A stretch of 64,000 nucleotides of DNA from Phytohabitans houttuyneae (GTDB taxonomy: Bacteria > Actinomycetota > Actinomycetes > Mycobacteriales > Micromonosporaceae). The stretch's first letter is position 1, and the number at the start of each line of letters is the position of its first letter. The stretch is from the NCBI RefSeq assembly GCF_011764425.1, contig NZ_BLPF01000002.1:1364997-1428996 (forward strand), given 5' to 3'. The translations under genes and the position numbers were made by a program. The notes below the pieces were generated by a model. It was not told the origin of the DNA and did not search any database. It saw only the letters and a list, made by a program, of their open reading frames with translations. This document shows, piece by piece, positions 53,643-62,072 of the stretch.

Positions 53643-55946
53643 ATGCATTCACCACCCGACGATGTGCGGGCCGCCCGCCGTCGGGCCGCCCGCAGACGGT
53701 GGGCGTCGCTGTTGGTGCCGGTGCTGGCGATCGCGGCGATCGCGGTTCCCACTCCGGCGCGGGCGACACCGGTCGGTGTAGGTATCCCGGTGGCCTTCCA
53801 CCTCACCGACAACCAGGGCGCCTGGTTCGACACCGGCACCACGCTGTTCGGTACCAAGTCGCTGGGGGTGGCGGTCACGCCGCGCACCCGCCTGCTCGAC
53901 CTGCCGCTGGACAGCCTGCCACTGTTGAACACCAACGTTGGCGACCTGCTCAACCTGCCCATTGTGGACGGTGACGCACCGCTGCTGGGAAGCCTCGGCG
54001 TCGACCTGAACGCGTTGCTCAACCTGGACGTGCTCAACGAAGCCATCGACGACGCCGGAGGCACGCTCGGGTTTCTGAACCCGACCGTGCAGCGGGCCAA
54101 GCAACAGGTCACCCAGCTCAAGACCCAGCTGGCCGGCCGCAACGCCAACGAAGCGGTGGCGTTGTCGAGCCTTCCGGTGGGTCTGGATCTGATGCGGACG
54201 CTGGCGGACCTGGGCGCGCTGGCCCCTCGCGACCTGAGCCTGACCCCGAAGGCCACGTTCAAGGTAGCCGCGCCGCAGGCCAGCTCATCGCATTCGGTGA
54301 CCAGCCTGATCTGGCCGGTCGGCGCTACGGCGTTCGACCAGTCCAGCGCATTCATCGGGGACGTGGAGACCTCGCTGGCGGAGCCCGGCCTGTACGCGTG
54401 GGCGTGCAAGATCCACCCGTACATGCTCGGGGCTGTCGTGGTCGACGATCCGCTCACCCCCGGCCTGGACTTCGGCAAGAAGCTCAACGTCGCGGTCAAG
54501 GGCGGCATGGTGGTGCCGAGTTCGTCCGATGTGGTGCAGCAGCTGGTGCAGAAGTTCTTCCGCATCACCGCGCCGGACAACTGGCAGACGTTCAGCAACA
54601 CCGAGGCCAAGGCGTGGAACCCGTCGTACCCGCCCGCGCCGATCCTCATGTACGACGCGGCGGAACAGCCGGTGCTGGTGCCGCTGCTGGACGCCTACTA
54701 CGAAAGCAAGTTCTCCGAAGGGGTGACCCTGCCGGCGCTGACGCAGCGGCCATCGGTGCCGGGTGTCGGCGAGCTGTGGGTGGACACCCAGATGGAGCAG
54801 TACGCGGGCAAGTCGAAATCCGGGGCGGCCACGAAGGTGGACGTCGTGAACTGGACGGTAGCCAGAAAGGTGGCGCTGCCGCAGATCAATTTGAACAACC
54901 CGCACAACATGTGGACCGACCGCGCCGGCCAGTACATCTACCAGACCGAGTGGTTCTCCGACCGGCTTACGGTATTCAACCGGTCCAACGGCCAGTTGGT
55001 ACGCACCATCCAAGTGGGACCGGATCCGTCACACGTGATGACCCGGACCGACACCGACCAGCTGCACGTGGCGATCAACGCCGGTAACGCGGTAGTGGAG
55101 CTGAGCCCGGGTGCCACCGGAATTGATCGGCGCATCCTGGTGCAGGGGCCAGGGCAGACGCCAGCACATCCGCACGCGCACTGGATGAGCTCCGACGCGA
55201 AGACAATGGTCACGCCGAACGTCAACCACCACGACTCGACCATGGTGGACGTACCGACCGGCAACATCACCAAGATGCAGACCGAACAGCTGCCCATCGC
55301 CACGGGAATGATGCCCGACAACTCGAAGTACTACGTGGCGAACTTCCTCGGGCAGAGCGTCTCCTGCATCTCGCTGGTCGGATCGTCGTGCAGGAGCGAC
55401 ACGGGCAGTCCGGTCGCTTACAAGGCAATCAACCTGTGGGCCAACTACGACCCGGTCAGCGGCGCGACCAGCGGCTCGATGGGCGGCCTGCCGATCCAAC
55501 TACCGGTCAGCCCGGACGGCCAGTACCTGCTGGTGGCAAACACGCTGACCAGCAACATCACGGTGGTCGACACCGAGACGGACAAGATCGTCAAGACGTT
55601 GCCGTGCGACTCCGGCTGCCACGGGATCAACTTTGGAGCCAAGCGCGGCGGCGGCTACTACGCCTACGTGTCAAGTAAGTTCGCCAACACCCTCGCGGTG
55701 GTCGACGGCGACCCCAACGGTGACGGCAACCCGGCCGATGCCGCGGTCGTGGGCAAGATGGTGCTGAACTCCGCGCCGGGCACGATCACCGACGACACCG
55801 TCACCGCCTACAACGGTATGGGCGGCCAAGGCGTGCTGCCGTACCCGATCGTCTACAACGGCTGGGTCCAGAACGCCCCCGCGGACATGGCCAACCAGCT
55901 CACCTGCGCCCAGCTCAACCCGATGAACACCGGTGTCTGCTCCTAG
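53643..55946 (+). CDS. secreted cupredoxin-YVTN beta-propeller protein
   Basis: A 767-residue exported protein with a Sec/Tat-type signal (RRRWASLLVPVLAIAAIAVP). The N-terminal 280 residues form a cupredoxin with type 1 copper ligands: His in ASSSHSVTSL, then Cys255, His258 and Met261 in CKIHPYML. After a linker, a YVTN-type propeller runs from about residue 400 (NNPHNMWTDRAGQYIY; SPDGQYLLVANTLTSNITVV; FANTLAVVDGDPNGDG). Many blade-edge histidines occur (PHNMW, PSHVM, HPHAHWM, NHHDSTM, CHGINFG). Nitrous-oxide reductase pairs the same two folds in the opposite order. Function is likely copper-dependent electron transfer or oxidation outside the cell. Confidence 0.85.
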   Translation: MHSPPDDVRAARRRAARRRWASLLVPVLAIAAIAVPTPARATPVGVGIPVAFHLTDNQGAWFDTGTTLFGTKSLGVAVTPRTRLLDLPLDSLPLLNTNVGDLLNLPIVDGDAPLLGSLGVDLNALLNLDVLNEAIDDAGGTLGFLNPTVQRAKQQVTQLKTQLAGRNANEAVALSSLPVGLDLMRTLADLGALAPRDLSLTPKATFKVAAPQASSSHSVTSLIWPVGATAFDQSSAFIGDVETSLAEPGLYAWACKIHPYMLGAVVVDDPLTPGLDFGKKLNVAVKGGMVVPSSSDVVQQLVQKFFRITAPDNWQTFSNTEAKAWNPSYPPAPILMYDAAEQPVLVPLLDAYYESKFSEGVTLPALTQRPSVPGVGELWVDTQMEQYAGKSKSGAATKVDVVNWTVARKVALPQINLNNPHNMWTDRAGQYIYQTEWFSDRLTVFNRSNGQLVRTIQVGPDPSHVMTRTDTDQLHVAINAGNAVVELSPGATGIDRRILVQGPGQTPAHPHAHWMSSDAKTMVTPNVNHHDSTMVDVPTGNITKMQTEQLPIATGMMPDNSKYYVANFLGQSVSCISLVGSSCRSDTGSPVAYKAINLWANYDPVSGATSGSMGGLPIQLPVSPDGQYLLVANTLTSNITVVDTETDKIVKTLPCDSGCHGINFGAKRGGGYYAYVSSKFANTLAVVDGDPNGDGNPADAAVVGKMVLNSAPGTITDDTVTAYNGMGGQGVLPYPIVYNGWVQNAPADMANQLTCAQLNPMNTGVCS

Positions 55947-55974
55947 GACCCGGTCACGCCGCCACCGGCGGTAA

Positions 55975-56007
55975 GGGGAGGGACCGCAAAGCGGGCGGTC
56001 CCTCCCC
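55975..56007 (+). terminator. 13-bp perfect hairpin after the cupredoxin-propeller gene
   Basis: GGGGAGGGACCGC (55975-55987) pairs with 55995-56007 over a 7-nt loop. Bases 56008-56126 then carry a plus-strand scrap (PAHIGHGNAGALVVMPHAYH) that may be debris of another copper protein, too short to call. Confidence 0.7.
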
Positions 56008-56141
56008 GTCTCCGGGCGGCTTCCACGACGCGTCGCCGGCCAACGCGGGCCTGCGCGCATCCCGGCACACATCGGGCACGGCAACGCCGGCGCCCTGGTG
56101 GTGATGCCGCACGCCTACCACATTAGATGAGGAGCGTCCTC

Positions 56142-57530
56142 ATGTCCGACACGAGCTTGCCCGACCGCCTCGGAGCGGTCCGGCGGCTGCTGAGAAATCC
56201 GTCACGACCGGTGCGGCGCCTAGCCGTGGTGCTGGGAGTGGTGATCGCCACCTTCATCGCCGGCGTCGCGATCTTCGCGCCCCGGATGGCGATGGCAGCC
56301 AACCACACCATCACGATCAAGAACTTCACTTTCACACCCGAGGTGCTCAACGTCTCCCCGGGCGACACCGTCACGTTTGTCAACCAGGAGACCGACGGCA
56401 CCCTGCACACGATCCGTGGGGACTTCACGTCGCCCGACCTGCCGCCGGGTGCCTCGTTCACCGTCACCATCACGGGCACTCGCAGCTACTCCTACTTCTG
56501 CGGCAATCACCCGTACATGCTGGGCACGATCAACTCCGGCAGTGCGCCACCCACCACCACGGCGCCGACCCCGACAACGGCGGCGCCCACCACCGCCGCA
56601 CCCACCACGAGCCCGCCGACCACCGGGCCGGTCCCGACGACCCCGGTGGCCACACCCACCGGCACGGCCTCACCCACACCGCCACCATCCGGTACGCCGC
56701 CATGCCAGAACCCGACGGTCGGCGCCGAGCAAGGCGACGGCACCCGACTGGCGACGTTCGAGGTGGTCGGCGGGGTGAAGGTGTTCAAGCTCTGCATGGC
56801 GCCGCTGAACCTACAGGTATCCGCCGGTGTGATCCGGCCGGCGCTCGCGTTCAACGGGATCGTGCCCGGACCCACGATCAAGGTGAACGAGGGCGACAAG
56901 CTGCGCTTCATCGTGCAGAACAACATGACCGAGCACACCGCCGTGCACTGGCACGGCATGGAGCTGCCCAACGCGCAGGACGGTGTGCCGGACATCACCC
57001 AGCCGCACATCATGCCCGGTGAGATTTACACGTACGAATGGACGGCCAAGAGCACCGGCACTCACTGGTACCACTCGCACATGGGCGGCAGCCAGGTCGG
57101 CAAAGGCCTCTACGGCGCGCTGCTGATCACCCCCACGCTCGGGGACATCACGGCGGACAAGCACTACACCGTTGAGATCGGCGACGGATCGAACGGATTC
57201 ACCCTCAACGGCAGGTCGTATCCGGCGACCGTGCCGCTGTCGGCGCGGCTCAACCAGAAGGTGCACATCCGCCTCATCGGCACCGGGCCGGAGATGCTGC
57301 ACCCGATGCACCTGCACGGCATGCCGTTCCAGGTCGTCGCGCAGGACGGCATCAAGATCACCTCACCATACACAGTGGACACGCTGACCGTCGCTCCAGG
57401 ACAGACGTTTGACATCGTCTTCCAGCCCAAGGAGGTCGGCAAGTGGCTGCTGCACTGCCACGTCTTCTCCCACTCAGAGGGGCCCAACGGGATGGTCGGC
57501 CTGGTGACCGTCCTCGACATCACCGCGTGA
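56142..57530 (+). CDS. cupredoxin fused to two-domain multicopper oxidase
   Basis: A 462-residue exported protein. After a signal/anchor helix, residues about 50-130 are a cupredoxin (His in TLHTIRG; Cys120, His123, Met126 in CGNHPYM). A Thr/Pro-rich linker follows. Residues about 190-462 are a two-domain laccase like the small laccase SLAC, with HWHG (269-272), HWYHSH (308-313), HPMHLH (387-392) and HCHVFSHSEGPNGM (438-451), so T1 and trinuclear sites look complete. ATG 56142 (GAGGAG upstream) is preferred to 56127. It may take electrons from, or deliver copper with, the neighbouring propeller cupredoxin. Confidence 0.92.
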   Translation: MSDTSLPDRLGAVRRLLRNPSRPVRRLAVVLGVVIATFIAGVAIFAPRMAMAANHTITIKNFTFTPEVLNVSPGDTVTFVNQETDGTLHTIRGDFTSPDLPPGASFTVTITGTRSYSYFCGNHPYMLGTINSGSAPPTTTAPTPTTAAPTTAAPTTSPPTTGPVPTTPVATPTGTASPTPPPSGTPPCQNPTVGAEQGDGTRLATFEVVGGVKVFKLCMAPLNLQVSAGVIRPALAFNGIVPGPTIKVNEGDKLRFIVQNNMTEHTAVHWHGMELPNAQDGVPDITQPHIMPGEIYTYEWTAKSTGTHWYHSHMGGSQVGKGLYGALLITPTLGDITADKHYTVEIGDGSNGFTLNGRSYPATVPLSARLNQKVHIRLIGTGPEMLHPMHLHGMPFQVVAQDGIKITSPYTVDTLTVAPGQTFDIVFQPKEVGKWLLHCHVFSHSEGPNGMVGLVTVLDITA

Positions 57531-57554
57531 CCGCTGGCCGGTAAGCCCCCGAAC

Positions 57555-57585
57555 GCCGGCCCGGCCGATCGCCGGCCGGGCCGGC
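57555..57585 (+). terminator. 13-bp hairpin between oxidase and YcnI genes
   Basis: GCCGGCCCGGCCG (57555-57567) pairs perfectly with 57573-57585 over a 5-nt loop. It could attenuate or end the oxidase transcript before the YcnI-CopCD pair. Confidence 0.65.
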
Positions 57586-57629
57586 ACCCAGTCCGACATC
57601 GGCTCCACAATGGACGGAGTGAACCACAC

Positions 57630-58388
57630 ATGAGCAAGCGCCTGAGCCGCGCCCTGGTGATTATCAGCGCCGGGATCGCCACCCTGATGCTCACCCCCGC
57701 GGCACCCGCCGTCGCCCACGTCACGATCACCCCGGCCACGGTCACCGCCGGCGGGCGCGCCACGTTCACCGTCAAGGTGCCCAACGAGCGCGATTCGGCC
57801 AGTACCGTCAAGGTGGAGGTCGTCTTTCCGGAAGGCGCGGCCCTGAGCTCGCTCTCGCTGCGGTCGGTGCCCGGCTGGACCGCCACCGTCAAGCGCCGGC
57901 CGGTGTCCGCCACCGCCACACAGCCGGCCGCGCATGGCCACAGCGCCGCGACCGACGCCGTCACCGGCATCGTCTGGCAGAGCACCACCGGAGTACGGCC
58001 AGGCGAGTTCCAGACCTTCGATGTCGCCACCGGACCGCTGCCGAAGGAGCCCACCACGCTGGTGTTCAAAGCGGTGCAGACGTACTCCAACGGCGAGGTC
58101 GTGCGCTGGATCGAGACACCCCGGGACGGGGAACCGAAACCGGAGCATCCCGCGATGGTCGTCATCGTGGCGCCGTCCGGCCGGCCGGTGACGGCCGCCG
58201 TCCTGGACACCGGTAACGGCGGCGACCCGGTCCGGTCCATGGCCGGGCTGATCGTAGCGCTATTGGCGCTCATCGTCGCCACCGCAGGCTTCGTTCGCCG
58301 GCGACCCGCCGTGACGGCGTCACCGCCACCGCCCGACGCCATCGCGACGAACCGCGCCGCCCAGCCGCTGAGCGCGGGCAAGAGGTGA
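57630..58388 (+). CDS. ycnI: YcnI-family copper-binding membrane protein
   Basis: A 252-residue DUF1775 protein. Signal peptide ends ...AVA with mature HVTITP, so the N-terminal His needed for the mono-histidine copper brace is correctly placed. Conserved WQSTTGVRPGEFQTFDV and RWIETPRDGEPKPEHPA follow. A C-terminal helix (SMAGLIVALLALIVATAGFV) anchors it. ATG 57630. Overlaps the CopCD gene by 4 nt, the standard YcnI/CopCD pair for copper handling. Confidence 0.93.
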   Translation: MSKRLSRALVIISAGIATLMLTPAAPAVAHVTITPATVTAGGRATFTVKVPNERDSASTVKVEVVFPEGAALSSLSLRSVPGWTATVKRRPVSATATQPAAHGHSAATDAVTGIVWQSTTGVRPGEFQTFDVATGPLPKEPTTLVFKAVQTYSNGEVVRWIETPRDGEPKPEHPAMVVIVAPSGRPVTAAVLDTGNGGDPVRSMAGLIVALLALIVATAGFVRRRPAVTASPPPPDAIATNRAAQPLSAGKR

Positions 58389-60214
58389 CGACCGTGTTCA
58401 GCCGACTCCGCGCGGCCGGCGCCATACGCGGCGGCGGCCGGACCGCCGGAAGGCTTACCGCGGCGCTTCTGCTCAGCCTGGTCGCTACCACGGTGACCGG
58501 CCTGGCCACTCCCAGCCCTGCCTGGGCCCACGCCAGCTTGGTCTACGCCAGCCCGGCTGACCAACAGACTCTCCAAGAGTCCCCGGATCGGCTGCGACTC
58601 CAGTTCACCGAGGCAGTGAGCGCAACCGCCGGGGGCATCCGCCTGTACGACGCCGCCGGCCAGGCCGTACCCCTCAGCGCACCAACGCATCCGCCAGCCG
58701 ACCAGACCACAGTGGACGTACTGCTTGCCGAGCCACTGCCGGACGGCGGCTACGCCTTGTCGTGGCGGGTCGTCTCCGCCGACAGCCACCCGGTCTCCGG
58801 CGCGCTCACGTTCACCGTCGGTACCGCCGGCACGGCCGCCGCGTCGAACCTCACCGACACCGACAGCGCCGCCGCGGGATGGGCGTACGGCTCCGCCCGC
58901 TGGCTCGGGTTCGCGGCCCTCGCGGTGCTGATCGGCTCGGCGTTCTTCCTCGTTCACGCCTGGCCGGCCGGCGCACGCCGGCCCGCCGCCCGCCGCCTGC
59001 TCTGGACCGGGTGGGGCGCGTCGCTCGCCGCCACCATCGCCACGGTCCTGCTCTACGGCCCGTACTTGGCCGGCACGTCGCCAGGCCACCTCCTGGACGC
59101 TGGGCTCCTCGACCAGTCGCTCCGCGAGACCCGCCACGGCCACGCGCTCACCGTGCGGATCGCGCTGCTGCTCGCGTTCGCGCCCCTCATCTGGTACGGG
59201 CTGCGCCGGATGGCCCGAGACTCCGCGATGGGTGCACGCGAGCGCGTCGTACTCCCGATCGCCGTCCTCGCCACCGGGGCTCTTCTTGCCGCGACCTGGA
59301 CCGCCGCCGGCCACAGCACGACCGGCACCCTCACCCCCGCGGCCCTCACCGCCGACGTCATCCACCTCGTCGCGATGGCGGTGTGGCTGGGCGGCCTCGC
59401 GGTCCTCGCCATCGCCCTGCTACCCAGCCGGGACACCGCCAGCATGCGCAGGGCGGTGCCGGCGTTCTCCCGGGCCGCCGCGGTGAGCGTCGTGGCGCTC
59501 GTCGCCACCGGCGTGTTTCAGTCCTGGCGCCAGGTGCGCACCGTGCCCGCCCTGCTGAACACCACCTACGGCCAAATGCTGATAGCGAAGGTGCTGGCCG
59601 TGCTCGTCATCCTGACGCTGGCCGCCGCCGCTCGATCCTGGGTACGCCGCCAATACACGATTTCCGGGCGCCGCGCCGCCGCTGGACCCGATCCCCATCA
59701 GCTGTACCACTTCCGGCGCCGCGTCACGCACGAGGTACTCCTCGCCGTCGCGGTGCTCGGGCTCTCCGCCGCCCTGGTCACCTCCGAGCCGGCAAGCACC
59801 GCCTACGGTGCGGGCGACGATGTCCCACCGCCGAGCGGGCCGCCGACCAGCGCGGCCGCCACGATGCCGGGCACAGTGCCCTTCGAGGCCGGCTCCGGGC
59901 CATCGGGCAAGGGCCTGGTCGCCTTCGACCTCCAACCCCGCCGGGTCGGCCCCACCGCCGCCCACGTCACGGTCCTCGACAGCGGCGGACGCCCCATGAC
60001 CGTCCCGGAGGTCACCATCACCCTCCGGCTCGCCGCGAAGGACCTCGGCCCTCTCCCGATCAACGATCTGCTACCAATCGGACCCGGTCACTACACCGGC
60101 ACCACCACCGTGCCCCTGCCCGGACAGTGGGAGGTGGCCATCACCGTTCGAGTCTCCGACACGGACCAGACGACCGTGCGCCTGCCGTTGACGATCGAAG
60201 GCCAAGGCTCCTGA
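58385..60214 (+). CDS. CopC-CopD fusion, copper uptake
   Basis: A 609-residue protein. After a signal peptide the CopC domain starts at His (WAHASLVYASPADQQTL) and has the second copper ligand region DSHPVSGAL. The CopD membrane domain (about eight helices, residues 165-480) includes HLVAMAVWLGGLAVLAI. A C-terminal soluble domain (about 500-609, LVAFDLQPRRVGPTAAHVTV) resembles the YtkA-like/FixH-type extension. GTG 58385 overlaps the YcnI stop. CopC/CopD import copper; here they likely supply the two cupredoxin oxidases. Confidence 0.94.
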   Translation: MTTVFSRLRAAGAIRGGGRTAGRLTAALLLSLVATTVTGLATPSPAWAHASLVYASPADQQTLQESPDRLRLQFTEAVSATAGGIRLYDAAGQAVPLSAPTHPPADQTTVDVLLAEPLPDGGYALSWRVVSADSHPVSGALTFTVGTAGTAAASNLTDTDSAAAGWAYGSARWLGFAALAVLIGSAFFLVHAWPAGARRPAARRLLWTGWGASLAATIATVLLYGPYLAGTSPGHLLDAGLLDQSLRETRHGHALTVRIALLLAFAPLIWYGLRRMARDSAMGARERVVLPIAVLATGALLAATWTAAGHSTTGTLTPAALTADVIHLVAMAVWLGGLAVLAIALLPSRDTASMRRAVPAFSRAAAVSVVALVATGVFQSWRQVRTVPALLNTTYGQMLIAKVLAVLVILTLAAAARSWVRRQYTISGRRAAAGPDPHQLYHFRRRVTHEVLLAVAVLGLSAALVTSEPASTAYGAGDDVPPPSGPPTSAAATMPGTVPFEAGSGPSGKGLVAFDLQPRRVGPTAAHVTVLDSGGRPMTVPEVTITLRLAAKDLGPLPINDLLPIGPGHYTGTTTVPLPGQWEVAITVRVSDTDQTTVRLPLTIEGQGS

Positions 60215-60278
60215 TCCGCCCGGCCGGCGACCCGCACCCACCGGGAGAAGGGCGGCACCCACGCTGGCAGGCTACGGG

Positions 60279-61121
60279 TCAGCCGAGCCGGGTGATCTCG
60301 ACGGTGACGCCGAAGAGCTCCGCTTTCTGCCCGGAGTAGACGCCGGACAGTGGCCGCACGTCGGCGTAGTCGCGGCCGCGGGCCAGCAGTACGTGTCGGC
60401 TGGCCACCTCCGCGAGGCTGGTCGGGTCGACCGGGATCCAACCGCCGGCCCAGAACTCCACCCATGCGTGGCTCTGGCCGGGAGTCACTTCCCCGATTTC
60501 GGCCTCCACGGTCGGGTGCAGGTAGCCGGAGACGTAACGCGCGGGCAGGCCAACCGCGCGGAGCAGGGCCAGCGTGATGTGGGCGAAGTCCTGACACACG
60601 CCCTTGCCCGCGGCGCGGGCCTCGGCCGACGAGGTGTGTACGTGTGTCGCGCCCGGCTCGTAGCGCAGCGTCTCGTGGGTCCACTCGGCGGCGCGTAGCC
60701 CGGCCTGCATCGGCGTCGAGCCGGTGCGCAGGGACTGCCCGAGCTCGGCGATCTCCGGCTCCTCCTGGACGTAGCGCGACGGGGCGAGCAGCTCGCCGAA
60801 ACGTTCCCGGACCGCGCGGGAGGCCAGGTGGGTCCAGTCGACGTCGACCGGTGCCGGCCGCGGCCCTGCGGTCTCGACCGTCGAGGTCGCCAGCACGACG
60901 AGCTCGGTGTGCGGGATGTGGATGTCGAACGCGTCAACCGTGGTGCCCCAGTAGTCGACGTAGCGCAGCGGCCTGGCCGCGGGCGTGACCTCCAGGGCGG
61001 CGTGCAGGGTGCGCTGTCCGTCGACGCTCGGAGGGGTGAGCCTCGCCTCGTTGTACGAGGCCCGCACCGGTCCGCCGTACCGGTAGCCGGTGCGGTGCCG
61101 GATCGCGATCCGCCAGGTCAT
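60279..61121 (-). CDS. transglutaminase-like protease/peptidase family protein
   Basis: A 280-residue protein with a bacterial transglutaminase N-domain (MTWRIAIRHRTGYRYGGPVR) and the catalytic triad: Cys in GKGVCQDFAH, His in GQSHAWVEFW, Asp in PVDPTS. ATG 61121 overlaps the alpha-E gene stop by 4 nt. It is third in the conserved ATP-grasp / alpha-E / transglutaminase operon, thought to make or process a peptide-like product. Confidence 0.94.
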   Translation of the reverse strand: MTWRIAIRHRTGYRYGGPVRASYNEARLTPPSVDGQRTLHAALEVTPAARPLRYVDYWGTTVDAFDIHIPHTELVVLATSTVETAGPRPAPVDVDWTHLASRAVRERFGELLAPSRYVQEEPEIAELGQSLRTGSTPMQAGLRAAEWTHETLRYEPGATHVHTSSAEARAAGKGVCQDFAHITLALLRAVGLPARYVSGYLHPTVEAEIGEVTPGQSHAWVEFWAGGWIPVDPTSLAEVASRHVLLARGRDYADVRPLSGVYSGQKAELFGVTVEITRLG

Positions 61122-62062
61122 GTGGCGGGCTCCTCGATGCGCCAGTGCAGCGGTGCCGACCCGGTGAACAGCCGCCGGGTGACGTCTTCGCTGACCGTGG
61201 ACACGGTCCGCTGCAGTCCGTGTAGCCGCTCCACGAGGTCGTCGAGCAGTGTGGCGGCTGACAGGAACTCCAGGTCGGTACGGGCTCGACCGATGGCTCG
61301 GCGGGCGGACTCGTCCAGCGCGGACCGCCCGGACGCCGGGTCGAGTCGGACCAGCGCTTCCTCTCCGGCGCACAGTGCATGGAAGACAGACCGCGGAAAG
61401 AGCCGATCCACCAGGAGAAACTCGAGAACCCGGCGGGCGTCGACACCCTGCTGGTAGGTGCGCAGATAGGCGTCGTGGGCCGAGCACGCCCGTAGGGTGG
61501 ATGTCCAGCCTTCGTCGCCGACGCCCGTGCCGAGCCGGGCCGCGAGCAGCCGCGCAGTCATGTCGACGCGCTCCAGGCTGCGGCCGAGGACGAGCGCGTC
61601 GTAGCTCGCGTCCCGGCTCATGCTGGCCTCGACGTGGCCGGCGAAGGTCGCGGCGCACTCGCGGACGTAGGAGAAGAAGGGCGCGGGGCCGAAGTCCCGG
61701 GCGGCGGCCACCCGGGCCGGGAGCGCGTTGTGGGTCGAGTTCAGGCACTGCCAGATCTCGGCGGAGAGCGCCTCGCGCGCGCCGCGGGCGTTTTGCCGGG
61801 CGGCGACCAGCGCGCCGGCGATCGAGTTGGGGGCGTCGTCGTAGCCGAGCAGCTCCAGTACGGCCTGGCTGTCCCGGTGCCGCGAGGCGACATCGTCCGG
61901 GACACCCATGACGGTCAACAGGACGGCGCAGGCGGCGCCCTCGTCCACGGTCGGGTCTTCGAGCACCTCGTGAAAATGCACGTCGAGAAGCCGGGCCGTG
62001 TCTTCGGCCCGTTCGACGTACCGGCCGATCCAGAACAGCGACTCGGCTACGCGGCTCAGCAC
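61118..62062 (-). CDS. alpha-E domain protein (DUF403)
   Basis: A 314-residue all-helical protein (MLSRVAESLFWIGRYVERAE; YDALVLGRSLERVDMTARLL). GTG 62062 lies 10 nt after the ATP-grasp stop. DUF403 proteins occur almost always with this ATP-grasp and transglutaminase; the enzymatic role is unresolved. Confidence 0.95.
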   Translation of the reverse strand: MLSRVAESLFWIGRYVERAEDTARLLDVHFHEVLEDPTVDEGAACAVLLTVMGVPDDVASRHRDSQAVLELLGYDDAPNSIAGALVAARQNARGAREALSAEIWQCLNSTHNALPARVAAARDFGPAPFFSYVRECAATFAGHVEASMSRDASYDALVLGRSLERVDMTARLLAARLGTGVGDEGWTSTLRACSAHDAYLRTYQQGVDARRVLEFLLVDRLFPRSVFHALCAGEEALVRLDPASGRSALDESARRAIGRARTDLEFLSAATLLDDLVERLHGLQRTVSTVSEDVTRRLFTGSAPLHWRIEEPAT

Positions 62063-62072
62063 CTGGGTCCCC

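Noticed and set aside
56008-56126. Plus-strand scrap PAHIGHGNAGALVVMPHAYH
   Set aside because: Suggestive of a copper-protein C-terminus but too short to annotate as a separate remnant.
57164-59365. 733-codon minus-strand frame
   Set aside because: Antisense to the multicopper oxidase, YcnI and CopCD genes; Gly/Arg-rich without domains.
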